A stretch of DNA of 64,000 nucleotides from Euborellia annulipes (taxonomy: Eukaryota > Arthropoda > Insecta > Dermaptera > Anisolabididae), in assembly GCA_023213315.1 (NCBI GenBank), contig JAKCPI010005677.1, positions 62,001 to 126,000 of the forward strand, written 5' to 3'. Position numbers and translations under genes: made by a program. The notes beneath the pieces are model-generated. The model was not told the origin of the DNA and made no database searches. It saw nothing but the letters and a program-made list of their open reading frames with translations. The first letter of the stretch is position 1. The number at the start of each line of letters is the position of its first letter. This document shows positions 47,501 through 56,285 of the stretch, piece after piece.

Positions 47501-50500
47501 GGAGAAAAGTAGAAGACCATTCTTCATATGAATCCATATAATTTCGATAAGACGATAAGATATAAGCACTCAAAATAAAATCAAACCAATCTATTAGCCT
47601 CTTGAAAGTTATTTGACGTTCAACTATTCGATCCCAAGAAGATATCACTGGAAAAAATTAAAAAAATTAAATAAATAGTGTAGATAAGTAAATATTAATT
47701 TCTTTCTGTTAAAGTTTAAAATAAATATAATCAACAATTAAGGATTAGGAGAAATAAAATGAGTTTTTTCTGGAAGAGAATAGTTCCACAATATGAACCA
47801 GAATGTTCAAGAAAGTCGTTCAAAGCAAACCGATCCTCTAAATCGAATATTTCATAACTTTTTATAATATTCGTGGACCAATTTTCTTCTAAATAACATC
47901 TTGATAGACAAAACCTATAAAAAATTTTATAAGATTATTATGAAATAATGATTTAGATATTTTTTTGACAAAAAAAAGTAAGTTTATTAAAAGAAAAATT
48001 TTAATAATTTTCTTTAGTTCGAGGTAAAAATATTTAGAGTTCTCTTTTAAAAGCACTACCCGTATAGTCAAACTGAAAAAATGCTTCCGATAGAGCGGGA
48101 TAATGCGGGACTTTTCACTTATGCATCTCCAAAGGAAAAATTTATGTACGTTTTGAAAAAACATTTAACTCCTTTACAAACATGCAAAAATCAATGAATC
48201 GAAAGAGATGAAGTATGAAATTTCAACTACTTAAATCAAGGTTAAGCCCCAGTAAATTTGGTGGAAGTTGGTTGAAGTTAAACTTTTTAAAACACCAATT
48301 GAAATTCACTAAAACGATGCTCTCAGGTTAGGAGTTGAATATTAAATAAAGGGGCCCATTTCTCCATCGTTAACAGGTATAACTGTAAATCCTTTTAGTT
48401 ACAAATAAATAAAGGCCGCAATAGCCTTTTACAAACTAGAAAAAAACCTTTTTTTTTTTTTTTTGGGGGGGGGGAGTAGCCCCGGGCCAAGGACGTCCGC
48501 AGGATTTTTTGCAGAGGGGGGCATGTCACTTCCAGATAAGTTAAAAAAAACGTACTTTGATATTCATAATGTTATACATCTCTTAGTATTTAAAGCTTTT
48601 TATTTAAAACAATTGATATGGTGGGGATGCGATATTATTGTTAGTGAGCGTATATGTAAAGGGGAAGCAGCCTGGGCGAAAAGTTATCATTTTAATTTTC
48701 CAGGGAGGGGGCAAGTGCCTGGTTATCCCCCCCCTCCCTGCGGACGCACATGCCCCGGGCCCGTCAAGTCTGTCTACGGCCCTGGGTCTCGGGTTAAAAT
48801 CCCATTTGCTGTGAAAATTTTCAAACATTGCCAATGTATCCTCAGTCTCTCTGTAATTGTTGAAGTTAATCTCTGTTGAGAGGTTGGAAAATTAAAAAAA
48901 AAAATTTCTATAAATCAGTAGAGATAATTACACTAGTCGACAAGGTTTTTTTCACAAGATATCTGATTAGTGAACCTAGTGCATTTTTTCATTCTGGATT
49001 CAGATATGTAGTTAGAATTTTTCCATCAGACACAGTTTTAGAGATATAGAGCAAAATAGATTTTAGTAGAAAATGTGCTCTAAAACAGCTTTTATTTAGA
49101 ATGTTCAAATTATTTTTAACGCCGCATCCCGTAAAAATATACAGATATTTAGAATACATATAAATTTTAAGTTTCAGCCCAATCGGAGGTCCGCAAACGG
49201 CTTAAAGTTTAGAAAAATCAAAATTTCAAGATTTTTTTTCCTTTGGTCACCCCAAATACAATTTTAGATATCCCTGAATGCAAAAACATATATTTACGAT
49301 ATTCTATAGTTCTTTGGCTTTCTGAAAATCATGCATTCGTAAAAATCTGTTAATTATTAACCAAATTATGAACAAAAACGTCAGCAAAGAAAAAACACAA
49401 GTAGACTCACTGGTGGAAAAAAATGGACTTCAATTGAATTAAAAAGCGAATCCTATCCACGAGAAGCTAATGTATCCACTCTGAGCATAGGTTCACGGGC
49501 ACTAACTTTATTAAATATTATTTTAACAAAAATATTTCTAGAATCTCATATCTTTCTTTATACTTGTAAAAGAAAAAGTAGCCCATTTTTTTGACCAGTG
49601 AATGTACTAGTGTTTTTTCTTTGTTGACGTTTTTGTTCATAATTTCGTTAATAATTAACAGATTTTTACGAATGCATGATTTTCAGAAAGCCAAAGAACT
49701 ATAGAATATCGTAAATATATGTTTTTTGCATTCAGGGATATCTAAAATTGTATTTGGCGTGACCAAAGGAAAAAAAAATCTTTCTTCTTCTTTATTCTTG
49801 TGAAAGAAAAAATCTGGTGTGACTGGCGCACAGCACTCTTACCTTCGGTAATCGAAAGTTGTGTACTGTGCTTGTCACACCAGATTTTTTGTGTCAACAT
49901 GTATTTAGTTCCCGGCAGTAGGGAATATTTGAATTCAGATATAAAATTTATAAGTATGGGAAAATATTTATATTTTGTAACCATGGCAACCATTTCTCCT
50001 ATCTTTCCTATGAAGCACAAGAGTAAAGTGTGCTTCAAACAATTTTGAGGGCAAAACGAGAATATACATTTGAAAGAGCATCTAAAAAATAATTGATTTT
50101 TGAATTTTAATCAAAATCGTTAGAGCGAATTTTGAGAAAATCGAAAAAAACTGAAAAAGTACATCAGTAAAGTACTAGTACTCTTTGGCCGATTTTGATT
50201 AAAAGCTTATTTTTCCGGTCCCGGGGGTGTTTAACTTAAATATAAAATTTCAGCCTCATAGCTCAATTCCTTCATGCTTAAAAGTGAACACAGACACACA
50301 CACACAGACAGACCATGTCGCGAAAACCACTTTTTTGGATTCAGGGGACCTCAAAACGTGAAGATCCATCAAAATCTCGACATCGAATTTTTGACATGAA
50401 TTCAATACTTTCTCTCTATATATATATTACATATATACATTAGGGGTATGACTTTTTTACAACCTCGTATCCCTGTATCATAACATGATGAACTTTTACT

Positions 50501-53500
50501 AAACATTAAATAAAATCTTACTTTCAAGGTGATTTGATAAAAAAACGTCACGCACAAAATGATTTGAAAATTTTATATATCAGATTTTTTGCCAATTTTT
50601 TGAAGTTACTCTAGATAGATAGAAAATTGAACACAAGCTTTAGACTCACTTATATAGGGTCATTAAAGACACAAGGAAGTCAAGTATTCTAGATGAGGTC
50701 ATTGTTGAGGATGAATCTCAGTGGGGGTTGTCCTTGTTGAGGGAGGAGTCTTAGTAGACTTCTTCCATAACTTTGATTGCACCGCACGCTCACAACATTG
50801 GTTGTTTCGGGCAATGTTGATTGGAAATTAATTTATTTTTCATTGGATTTTCAAGCAATTGAGCTCTGCTGATTCAGAGCTGCAGATAGTTCATAAAAAC
50901 CTTCGACGCGAAAGCATTGGCTGCTGATTTAATGATCAGCCCATTAGTAAGAAATGAATGGACAAATTTTACGCAACCTGTTACGGGTTTCAGATATCAT
51001 AATAAACGCAAGAAGGGCTAGGATGGCAAGAGAGGTCCAGCGTACATTGCTGATATTTGTAATTTGTTGAAACTTCACGAAGGGGATTACATTCCTCTCA
51101 GCGAATTGACTGAAGACACGAGTGAGGTGGTAGAGAAACTTCATGTAGTCTCTTCAGTCGTCTGTTTCCTTAATTTTAGTTTTAATGTTGCTGAAGGCTC
51201 CTTTTAATTTATTATAATGGCTAATCAAATCCTGCACAAAGAAGTAGTGGATGTTTGGTGATTTAGTCAACTTATGGAGTTCATCTCACATGAGAACACG
51301 TAGAAGGCGATCCAGCTGGCAACTAATAGTCTTTGGTTTGGGGTACCTTTCTCTTCGAACATTTGCTGCAGTCGATCTACGCCGGTCTTTTATTTAGAAT
51401 AATAAAAAAATAGTACAATTTGCTTTTTTAAATAGAATTTATATATTCTATCATTAAATCTTTATGAGAAAAAAATAAAATATATATTTTTGATTTTGGC
51501 TTACCCCTTCCAAGAGGGTACTTTACCCCTCTCCCCCGGGATTTTCTAGAGCGTTATGAAAGTTATATGACACCAAATTAAGCAAATAAAGCTAATTAAA
51601 ACTCAACTACCTGCTTTGAATACCTCCCATATATACCGACTTATACAAGACTGCGACCAGTCAACCTAAAATTTGTGCGTGACCTTTTTTTTTTATTTTC
51701 ATGGAATAAACGTCATTTTAGTCATTAATAGGCAAAAGTTCATCGAGTCGTGATACAGGAAATCTTTTTTTAAAAAAAAGTCGAAAAGTCATACCCCTAA
51801 TATACATAGGTAAGAGAAAGTAAAAAAGTTCATTTTTGTCGACTAGTGTTATTATTAGGGGAATTTTTAGTTATAGACAACATTTTTGTTATTAATTATT
51901 TATTAAAAATATAAATACTGTAGGTTTCGACTGCTTATTCTCCAGAAGCAACATGCTTAAAATCCGATAATGAATATTATAAAGAATCCCAAACTGATTT
52001 AACAAAAATTGAAACCATTTTTTTTTCTAATCAAGGACGAATATTCAGTTGATTTAAAACAACCTAATCCAACTCAAAACATCACGTCATCAACAGCAAA
52101 TCTACCAAAAATTCTCCTTAAACAATTTAATGGGAATATCCAGAACTGGCCTGAATTCTATCAGCAGTATTTAAGTGTCATTCACAATAATACTCAAATA
52201 TCAACTATCACTAAATTTCAATATCTCATTGGATGTTTAACAGACTCAGCTCTGTTACAAATAAAATATATTCTGATTCTTGAAGAAAATTATCTTATAG
52301 CATTTAACAAACTTATTAATAAATATCAAGATAAAAGAGGTCTCGCTTCTAATTATTTAAATAAATTAATCAACATTAAACCCATTACAACTGATAATCT
52401 TCAAGACTTGAAGAAATTCACAGGCACTTTATCGTCTAATTATTCAGCCCTAAAAGAACTAAAAATAGAAAATTTAGCTCAAGTTATTTTATTTCAAATT
52501 GCATATAAAAATTTGAATACATCTACAAGGAAACATTTTGAAATGTATAGGGTATCAAAAGAAATTCCTCATTTCGATGAATTAAGCTTAATTAAATTTT
52601 TAGAAAATTATACGAAAGATTTATCAAATGCTTTGGCAGAAAATAAAAAATCTGCCACCCCATCTTCATCTTCAATTCAACCCTCTATGAGATCACCTAT
52701 TAAAACTAGGTCATTAACTGCATCATTGAAAAAATTATCTCCATGTCCAGTATGCACTAAAATGGATCATATAAATGCCCTAAATTCTTATCTTTATCAC
52801 CTAGGGACCGAAAAGAAAAAGTCAAACAATTAAAACTCTGCCTTAATTGTTTTCACCAATCTCATTTTATATCAGACTGTCAATCAAAGTACACATGTCA
52901 GACATTTTTTTTTTGAAATTTTTTTCACCCAGCGGAAAATTTTTTCCCCTCCCGTGAAAATCATTTTACCTTTTTTTAGGAAGACTAAATTTTTTTCCGC
53001 ACCTTTTCCGCTCGCTTTTGCAAATCTTTTGACCTTTTTTTTTGAATGCGAGTCTCATCCCATCTTTTCAGACTCAGGTTTCGGCCGGCCGAAAGTTTCG
53101 GCTACTTTTTGGCCGAAACCGAAACTACGGCCGAAACCAGGATTTTTGGCCGAAACTGGCCGAAACCGAATATTCGGTCGGTTCCTAATTTTGAAAAAGG
53201 GTATGATTAGAATCAAATATATATTTTTTAACTATTTGATTTAACATTCAATTAATTACCTCCAATATAAGCAAAAATGATAAAACAATGTCCAAATCGA
53301 TTTATTAAAGCATGTGTAATGTAAAGCACAAAATATCAAATAGCTATGGGCACTCAGAACGTTTGTCACTAAGTAATCTGCTGGTCCCCAGGTCAAATTG
53401 ATGGATGCCTCAGAGGAGTGGGTTGGTCTCTGAGAGCTGGAGGAAGGTTTCGAGTGTGTAATTGTGTGTGTGTTCGTTTAGGTTGACTACGGGGCCTCAT

Positions 53501-55837
53501 CTACCTACTCCCTAAGTCGAGGTGTTATTGGTTTGGTTAGTGGATGTGTTAGGGGCTTGGATTTGTTCCTGAGATTTAGATTGGGTGTGTATGTGTGTGA
53601 TAGTGTCTGTGTTTAGTTTAGGTTGACTTCGGGGCCTCAATCTGCCTACTCCTCAAGTCGATGTATTGCTGGATGTTTCCGAGGCTTGTGTTTGCCTTTG
53701 AGATGTGTTGGGTTGTCTGGTGTCGGTTTCTGTGTTGATAGTAGAAGTGATTTGTCTTTTGGATTTGCTTACTGATGAGGAGTACGAGATGTTGACTGGT
53801 CTCTGGCTGTGAGTGTGTCTAGATGTGTGCTGGTGGGTCAAATTTTTCCTGTTTTGTGTGTGTGTTAGTTATTTCTTGACTCTGATTGTTGGAATTTGAG
53901 GTTTCCATGTGAAAGGGAAGTTGAAGGCATCGTCTTTTTTGTTTAGACATTCTGACCTAAGTTATAATCAAATTCAAAAAACTTATTGTAACATCATCCT
54001 TTTCATGTAAACACTTGCTTTGATGATTGTGATTAACTTCCTGGGAATAAGTGAAAATGGCGGGAAAATTTGAATCTAACTTCATAGGAATACCTGCAGA
54101 TGGCTCTGACGTAGTTGTATATAAAAACGCACGTAACGGACATGACAGTCAGTTCACCTGAGTCGGAGCAAGTGCACAGTACTTGATAACGGCTGAGAAT
54201 AAGCAGTCGAAACGTTGTACAGTATTTATCATTATCTTTACTATATATATAGCGCTAGCGACTCGATTCCGTCTGTGCCCATCTGGACGCTGATTGGCTA
54301 GTTACAGGAAGTGAAGTGGGAGCCGGAAATTTGAAAACTACTGAACACATCTAAGACGCTGCCCGCCAGGGCAAGTCGAAAATGGCGCCGCATAGCAGCG
54401 CCATTCTCAACTTGTATCTTTTTTTTTATAAATAGTTAATACAAAAATGTGGTTTATAACTAAAGATTCCCCTAATAATAGTAATTCAAACCACAAAAGA
54501 TTTAATAAACACATTCGTGATAATTATAACCGAAGAGATATATAAATTAAAATAATAATAGATTTTTGATGCAAGTCATTATCTTTATTTCATGAACGAA
54601 AATTAATAATATACATACGAGCATTGAGGGATGCACGAGCGAAAACTTGATTATTGAAAGCGGTTAAAAATAAAGGCAAAAGATCAGAGAAAATCTTTGT
54701 CTTGTCAACTTGTTGCCATTCTCGAGACATACTCGCTACCATGGTCTCATCGTCGCTTATCACCTTGACTGTAGGCCAAACTCGGTTCAAGGAGATCAAT
54801 CGTTTTACGATTCGGGTTAATCTTGTAGCAACTGGAACATACAAATAAAATAAAGCCTCGGGGACCTGGCTTTAAAAAAAATACCTACAACCAGAATATA
54901 TACTTTCTCCTTGGGTCCTTAAGAAAAAGAGAGAAAGCACTAGTATAGGGAAATAACTTGGGAAAGGAATCTATGAAAAAAGTCCGTTAGAGTAGGAAAA
55001 TTCTTATGAACTGTTTCATTATAACGAATTTTATGATATTTTTTTTTCTATTCTTAATTGTCAAAGTTATATTATGCTAAGTTATTATTAATGAATACAT
55101 ACGATTTTTTTTCGAATTTTTTTAATGAATACATACGATTTTTTTTCGAAACTTGAATAGACGTTGGTATTGGCATATCTTTATCATGGAGCAAGAGACT
55201 AATTGTGTCTGAAAACTTCCTTATGGGTTCAATAATATTTGGTGATATTGGCTGAAATTTAAATTAGGAAATTAATCATTTAAATGATAGGTAAAAAACT
55301 GAAATAGAGAAGGATCACAAATGATGAAGAATGTAAAAAAAAAACATGTATGCTATTAACTAACAAGCCACACCGCTCCCTTCCCCGTTGCAATTGCCTC
55401 ATATCTGCCTTGGGTTAGTCTTTGACCCTCCTACGAGAACGTTATCACTATTATATTTCCTTCCTTAATTATATTCCGCAACTTTTTTAGCTCGTTTCAA
55501 GAAAATGGGTCATTAAGTAATATATACTCCCACTTGTTAAAAAAAAAACTTTTAAAAACAATGTGAAACAAACAGAGAGATATTATATACCGTATATAGT
55601 TAAATTATGCCTAAATAGCATTTTAAACCTTAATTAAAACATACAGAATATAGGTAATAGAAGGTAAAAATTGTAGATATAAAATACCTTATCGGTTGAG
55701 GGTAATAACAATGAACTTAGAGTGCGGTAAAGAGTTGCATCGCAGAGAGAAACCAGGTTAATAATCATATTTGAATTAAAGTAGATGTTCAAATTTACTG
55801 AAATATTATTCCAAAATTGTGCCAGTAGATCTTTAAT
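36831..55837 (-). CDS. RFX-family transcription factor, dimerisation and C-terminal part, 8 exons
   Basis: Regulatory factor X proteins bind X-box DNA through a winged helix and dimerise through a long C-terminal region; they drive ciliary and developmental genes. Exons in transcript order (minus): 55837-55688, 55251-55137, 54831-54619, 47647-47435, 43192-43007, 41775-41728, 41664-41564, 36995-36831. Phases agree at every junction (0,1,1,1,1,1,0). Anchors: LVSLCDATLYRTLSSLLLP and RICQMILYDLTLSSALSFG align with the RFX4/RFX6-type dimerisation region, followed by FHLLSIISNDYL (family FHLIHLMFDDY). The DNA-binding domain is absent; it should lie upstream, beyond 55.8 kb and probably outside the window. 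Exon 8 starts QPPSQTVSEEDEVELVLN and reads to a stop at 36,831, but a GT at its 'agtag|gttttt' could be a donor, so the 3' end is uncertain. The sequence is quite diverged, hence no orthologue symbol. Confidence 0.75.
37046..37985. mobile_element. TIR element with repeated GGGGCAAAAGTCCGC motif
   Basis: About 940 bp with about 27-bp inverted ends, 'agagtaaggtggggcaaaag' at the left and the reverse complement at the right, flanked by TATA. The core motif GGGGCAAAAGTCCG recurs inside on both strands (about 37,057, 37,074, 37,413, 37,438, 37,738, 37,763, 37,783). No transposase. It lies in RFX intron 7. Confidence 0.7.
38341..38400. repeat. G+C-rich hairpin with CAAGTTG/CAACTTG outer arms
   Basis: 'ggcgcggc' TTC 'gccgcgcc' inside 'caagttgagaa ... 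ttcccaacttg', followed by 'gccctggcgggcggcgtctc'. The same layout is at 54,357-54,415 on the other strand. Confidence 0.65.
38690..38990. repeat. Tandem repeat, about 110-134-bp unit, 2.3 copies
   Basis: 'aatggtccgatg' recurs at 38,726, 38,860 and 38,970, each preceded by a C-run; between them 'tacatattatatatcatttt' and 'tataggttatgtaagaaaaa' repeat with few changes. Confidence 0.8.
39085..39215 (-). repeat. Family A fragment
   Basis: 'ggattcaggggacctcaaaa' and a CA dinucleotide patch match family A; both ends are lost. Confidence 0.5.
39471..39835 (+). repeat. tRNA-derived SINE, family 2
   Basis: A box TGGTCTAGAGG (39,483-39,493) and B box GGTTCGGACCC (39,527-39,537), then a body with a T-run and 'ggtccgaagacctataatga', a block also present at 36,418-36,460 in another element. 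The tRNA-like head lacks a foldable acceptor stem and anticodon arm, so it is a SINE and not a tRNA gene. Confidence 0.65.
39820..41440. repeat. Degenerate tandem array, about 180-bp unit
   Basis: A unit with 'ctaaaccatgcctgagaata', 'aaatttaatgtagaa', 'ttgaagatatct' and 'accattcaaaaaatatagcc' recurs near 39,975, 40,070, 40,262, 40,445, 40,622 and, weaker, to 41,250. Steps of about 180 bp between the middle copies. Copies are highly diverged. It lies in RFX intron 7. Confidence 0.6.
41868..42260. mobile_element. hAT-like MITE (CAGCGGCGTACCGAGG ends)
   Basis: 393 bp; ends CAGCGGCGTACCGAGG / CCTCGGTACGCCTCTG; perfect 8-bp duplication CAAACAAT at 41,860-41,867 and 42,261-42,268. Interior 'gcggtccgccccaggcccc' and 'atttctctttgagaggc' are shared with copies at 58,399 and 59,665. 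It lies in RFX intron 5. Confidence 0.85.
42422..42744. mobile_element. hAT-like MITE rich in TTTCGGCC
   Basis: 323 bp; ends TAGGAACCGACCGAA / TTCGGTCGGACCCTA; perfect 8-bp duplication ATTTTAAG at 42,414-42,421 and 42,745-42,752. The interior repeats TTTCGGCC about eight times, clustered near both ends. Truncated inverted relative at 52,905-53,190. Confidence 0.85.
43489..43762. mobile_element. Short TIR element
   Basis: 'tttcataactataggtacac' at the left and the reverse complement 'tgtacctatagttatgaaa' at the right, about 270 bp apart; no clear target duplication identified. RFX intron 4. Confidence 0.55.
44210..44970. mobile_element. hAT element with arrays of subterminal TTGTCTAC motifs
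   Basis: 761 bp; ends CAGCTTTGGGCGAATT / AATTTGCCCAACACTG; perfect 8-bp duplication ATAATAGC at 44,202-44,209 and 44,971-44,978. Seven copies of TGTCTA(C) or its complement lie at about 44,225-44,312 and seven more at 44,868-44,938. The centre holds a palindrome ('gagaatattggag' / 'ctccaatattctc') around an (AT)n run. Subterminal repeats like these are transposase-binding sites in hAT elements. No transposase gene. Confidence 0.85.
45193..46595. mobile_element. Long-TIR (foldback-like) element, about 290-bp arms
   Basis: Left arm 45,193-45,482 and right arm 46,019-46,595 are inverted copies: 'cctctctatcatgcctttca' pairs with text near 46,570, and 'cagaaatttgggcctccatc' with text near 46,040. 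The right arm is interrupted at about 46,190-46,470 by the hammerhead pair element. Confidence 0.65.
46190..46470. mobile_element. Head-to-head pair of hammerhead-like units, nested
   Basis: Two units facing each other. Minus-strand unit: CCGAGGA (46,308-46,302), helix II UGGUC/GACC, GAAA (46,284-46,281), UGUC, helix I CACUUCAG with CUUGAAG. Plus-strand unit: CUGAGGA (46,372-46,378), same helix II, AAAA (46,396-46,399), CGUC, helix I CACUUCA/UGAAGUG (46,362-46,368 with 46,408-46,414). Each unit has exactly one damaged core base, at different places. Outer arms 'agagcgaatgcagctatttt' are also inverted copies. Confidence 0.55.
46596..47434. other. RFX intron 4 remainder, nothing recognised
   Basis: A+T-rich, no open frame or inverted repeat of note. 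Confidence 0.4.
48060..48440. repeat. Inverted copy of the 12.5-kb dispersed repeat
   Basis: 'gataatgcgggacttttcac' and 'tatgaaatttcaactactta' match the reverse complement of 12,480-12,870. Confidence 0.6.
48488..48752. mobile_element. hAT-like MITE (GCGTCCGCAGG ends)
   Basis: 265 bp; ends CAAGGACGTCCGCAGG / CCTGCGGACGCACATG; perfect 8-bp duplication CCCCGGGC at 48,480-48,487 and 48,753-48,760. The overlapping 138-residue frame is a G/C-run artefact. RFX intron 3. Confidence 0.8.
49790..51832 (-). repeat. Family A element split by a hAT-like element
   Basis: Hairpin end at 49,806-49,892, interior to 50,440, then the hAT-like element, then the remaining terminus 'acataggtaagagaaagtaa' at 51,805-51,826. 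The insertion is in the 'tatatacataggtaagag' end of family A. Confidence 0.8.
50441..51799. mobile_element. 1.36-kb hAT-like element, young copy 1
   Basis: 1,359 bp; ends TAGGGGTATGACTTTT / AAAAGTCATACCCCTA; perfect 8-bp duplication ATATACAT at 50,433-50,440 and 51,800-51,807. Nearly identical over its whole length to 62,477-63,838. The minus strand at about 51,370-50,944 holds a decayed protein: LDRLLRVLM, stop, DELHKLTKSPNIHYFFVQDL, then MKFLYHLTRVFSQFAERN and NISNVRWTSLAILALLAFI. I do not recognise this protein; it could be transposase-derived or captured host sequence. Confidence 0.85.
51918..51955 (-). ncRNA. Hammerhead-like relic next to the BEL gag
   Basis: Minus strand 'ctggagaataagcagtcgaaac' region closely matches the helix II-GAAA part of the motif at 54,172-54,225; the CUGANGA box is not recognisable. 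Confidence 0.3.
51975..52905 (+). pseudogene. BEL/Pao-type gag fragment, frameshifted
   Basis: Encodes a DUF1759-like gag region: LPKILLKQFNGNIQNWPEFY, QYLIGCLTDSALLQIK, LASNYLNKLINIKP, a linker rich in serine, then CPVCTKMDHI. After a one-base frameshift near 52,780 the knuckle continues as KVKQLKLCLNCFHQSHFISDC, a C-X2-C-X4-H-X4-C zinc knuckle. The start is also frame-broken (stop at about 52,049 in the upstream frame). Protease, RT and integrase are absent, cut off by the TTTCGGCC-type repeat at 52,905. It is antisense in RFX intron 3. Confidence 0.8.
52905..53190 (-). mobile_element. Truncated TTTCGGCC-rich hAT-like MITE
   Basis: Reverse-orientation relative of 42,422-42,744: ends 'gaatattcggtcggttccta' at about 53,188 and contains 'atgcgagtctcatcccatct'. 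The other end is lost at the BEL junction. The 96-residue frame across it is non-coding. Confidence 0.65.
53191..54171. other. RFX intron 3: GT-rich tandem duplication, no gene
   Basis: 'gtttaggttgactacggggc' (53,477) and 'gtttaggttgacttcggggc' (53,615) start two copies of a 138-bp unit in GT-rich sequence. The minus strand reads as serine/threonine/glutamine-rich frames with stops (about 53,947-53,650); I do not regard these as a gene. Confidence 0.45.
54172..54225 (+). ncRNA. Hammerhead-like motif, decayed first box
   Basis: Helix I GUAC/GUAC, CUUGAUAA (one extra U and G8 to A compared with CUGANGA), helix II GGCUG...CAGUC, GAAACGUU (GAAA 54,208-54,211). Confidence 0.35.
54357..54418 (-). 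repeat. G+C-rich hairpin repeat, third copy
   Basis: Minus-strand layout 'caagttgagaatggcgctgc ... gcggcgccatt ... cgacttgccctggcgggc' matches 38,341-38,400. Confidence 0.6.
55088..55150. repeat. 29-bp perfect duplication covering the RFX exon 2 splice donor
   Basis: The 29 bases 55,088-55,116 recur exactly at 55,122-55,150, spaced by five T. On the minus strand each copy carries the GTATGT donor and the last codons of the exon. Confidence 0.85.
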
Positions 55838-55889
55838 CTGTGAATAAATAAAGGACAATTAGTAACTAACAAAGCAGTGAGTGTATTTA

Positions 55890-56010
55890 TTGGCGAGGTC
55901 AAACATCTCATGGCTTCTGGGAATCAAACCCAGGATCTCCAGCCATTCCGGGGCATAGGCATGCTGTCCATTGCACCATGCCACCGTACCCTCGACCTAC
56001 ACCAATAAAA
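55890..56010 (-). repeat. tRNA-derived SINE, family 1, minus strand
   Basis: Minus strand: A box in 'ggtggcatggtgcaatggac', B box GGTTTGATTCC (55,929-55,919). Closely related to 26,128-26,330. Confidence 0.65.
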
Positions 56011-56285
56011 CCCCTGTGCAGTTAGACGCCCAAGTTACTAACAAAGTGAAAAGCTTTAAAGAAACACACTTCTGTAAGGCAGCAAAGCCTTTAAGGCCAT
56101 GGTTAGTATTCAAAACATCTTGATTCTTTTCGGCTGGCAAATTAAAAAAAAAAAAAAATTATTTGTTGGCAAATTGAAAGAAAATTATTTTTTATTTAAT
56201 TAGATTCTTATTTTTCATTTTTATAAGAATATTGTAATCACGACTAGTGCCAAAAATCTCTTTTTATACTGGTAACAGGTAGGAA

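Larger units (their letters stand above)
48931..51848. mobile_element. Outer TIR element with about 180-bp inner inverted arms, containing two nested insertions
   Basis: Ends 'cactagtcgac' (48,931) and 'gtcgactagtg' (51,848). Inside, 49,238-49,420 and 49,605-49,783 are inverted copies ('aaccaaattatgaacaaaaa', 'ctttggctttctgaaaatca'). A family A element in reverse orientation and, within that, a 1,359-bp hAT-like element occupy the right half. Confidence 0.6.

Noticed and set aside
48463..48879. 138-residue glycine/proline-rich frame
   Set aside because: Crosses a MITE with an 8-bp target duplication and G/C runs.
51944..52070. Extra RFX exon near the BEL gag
   Set aside because: The plus-strand frame YYKESQTDLTKIETI belongs to the gag leader and the RFX exon phases are already satisfied without it.
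53650..53950. Serine/threonine-rich minus-strand frame
   Set aside because: Contains stops, overlaps a GT-rich tandem duplication and has no domain resemblance.
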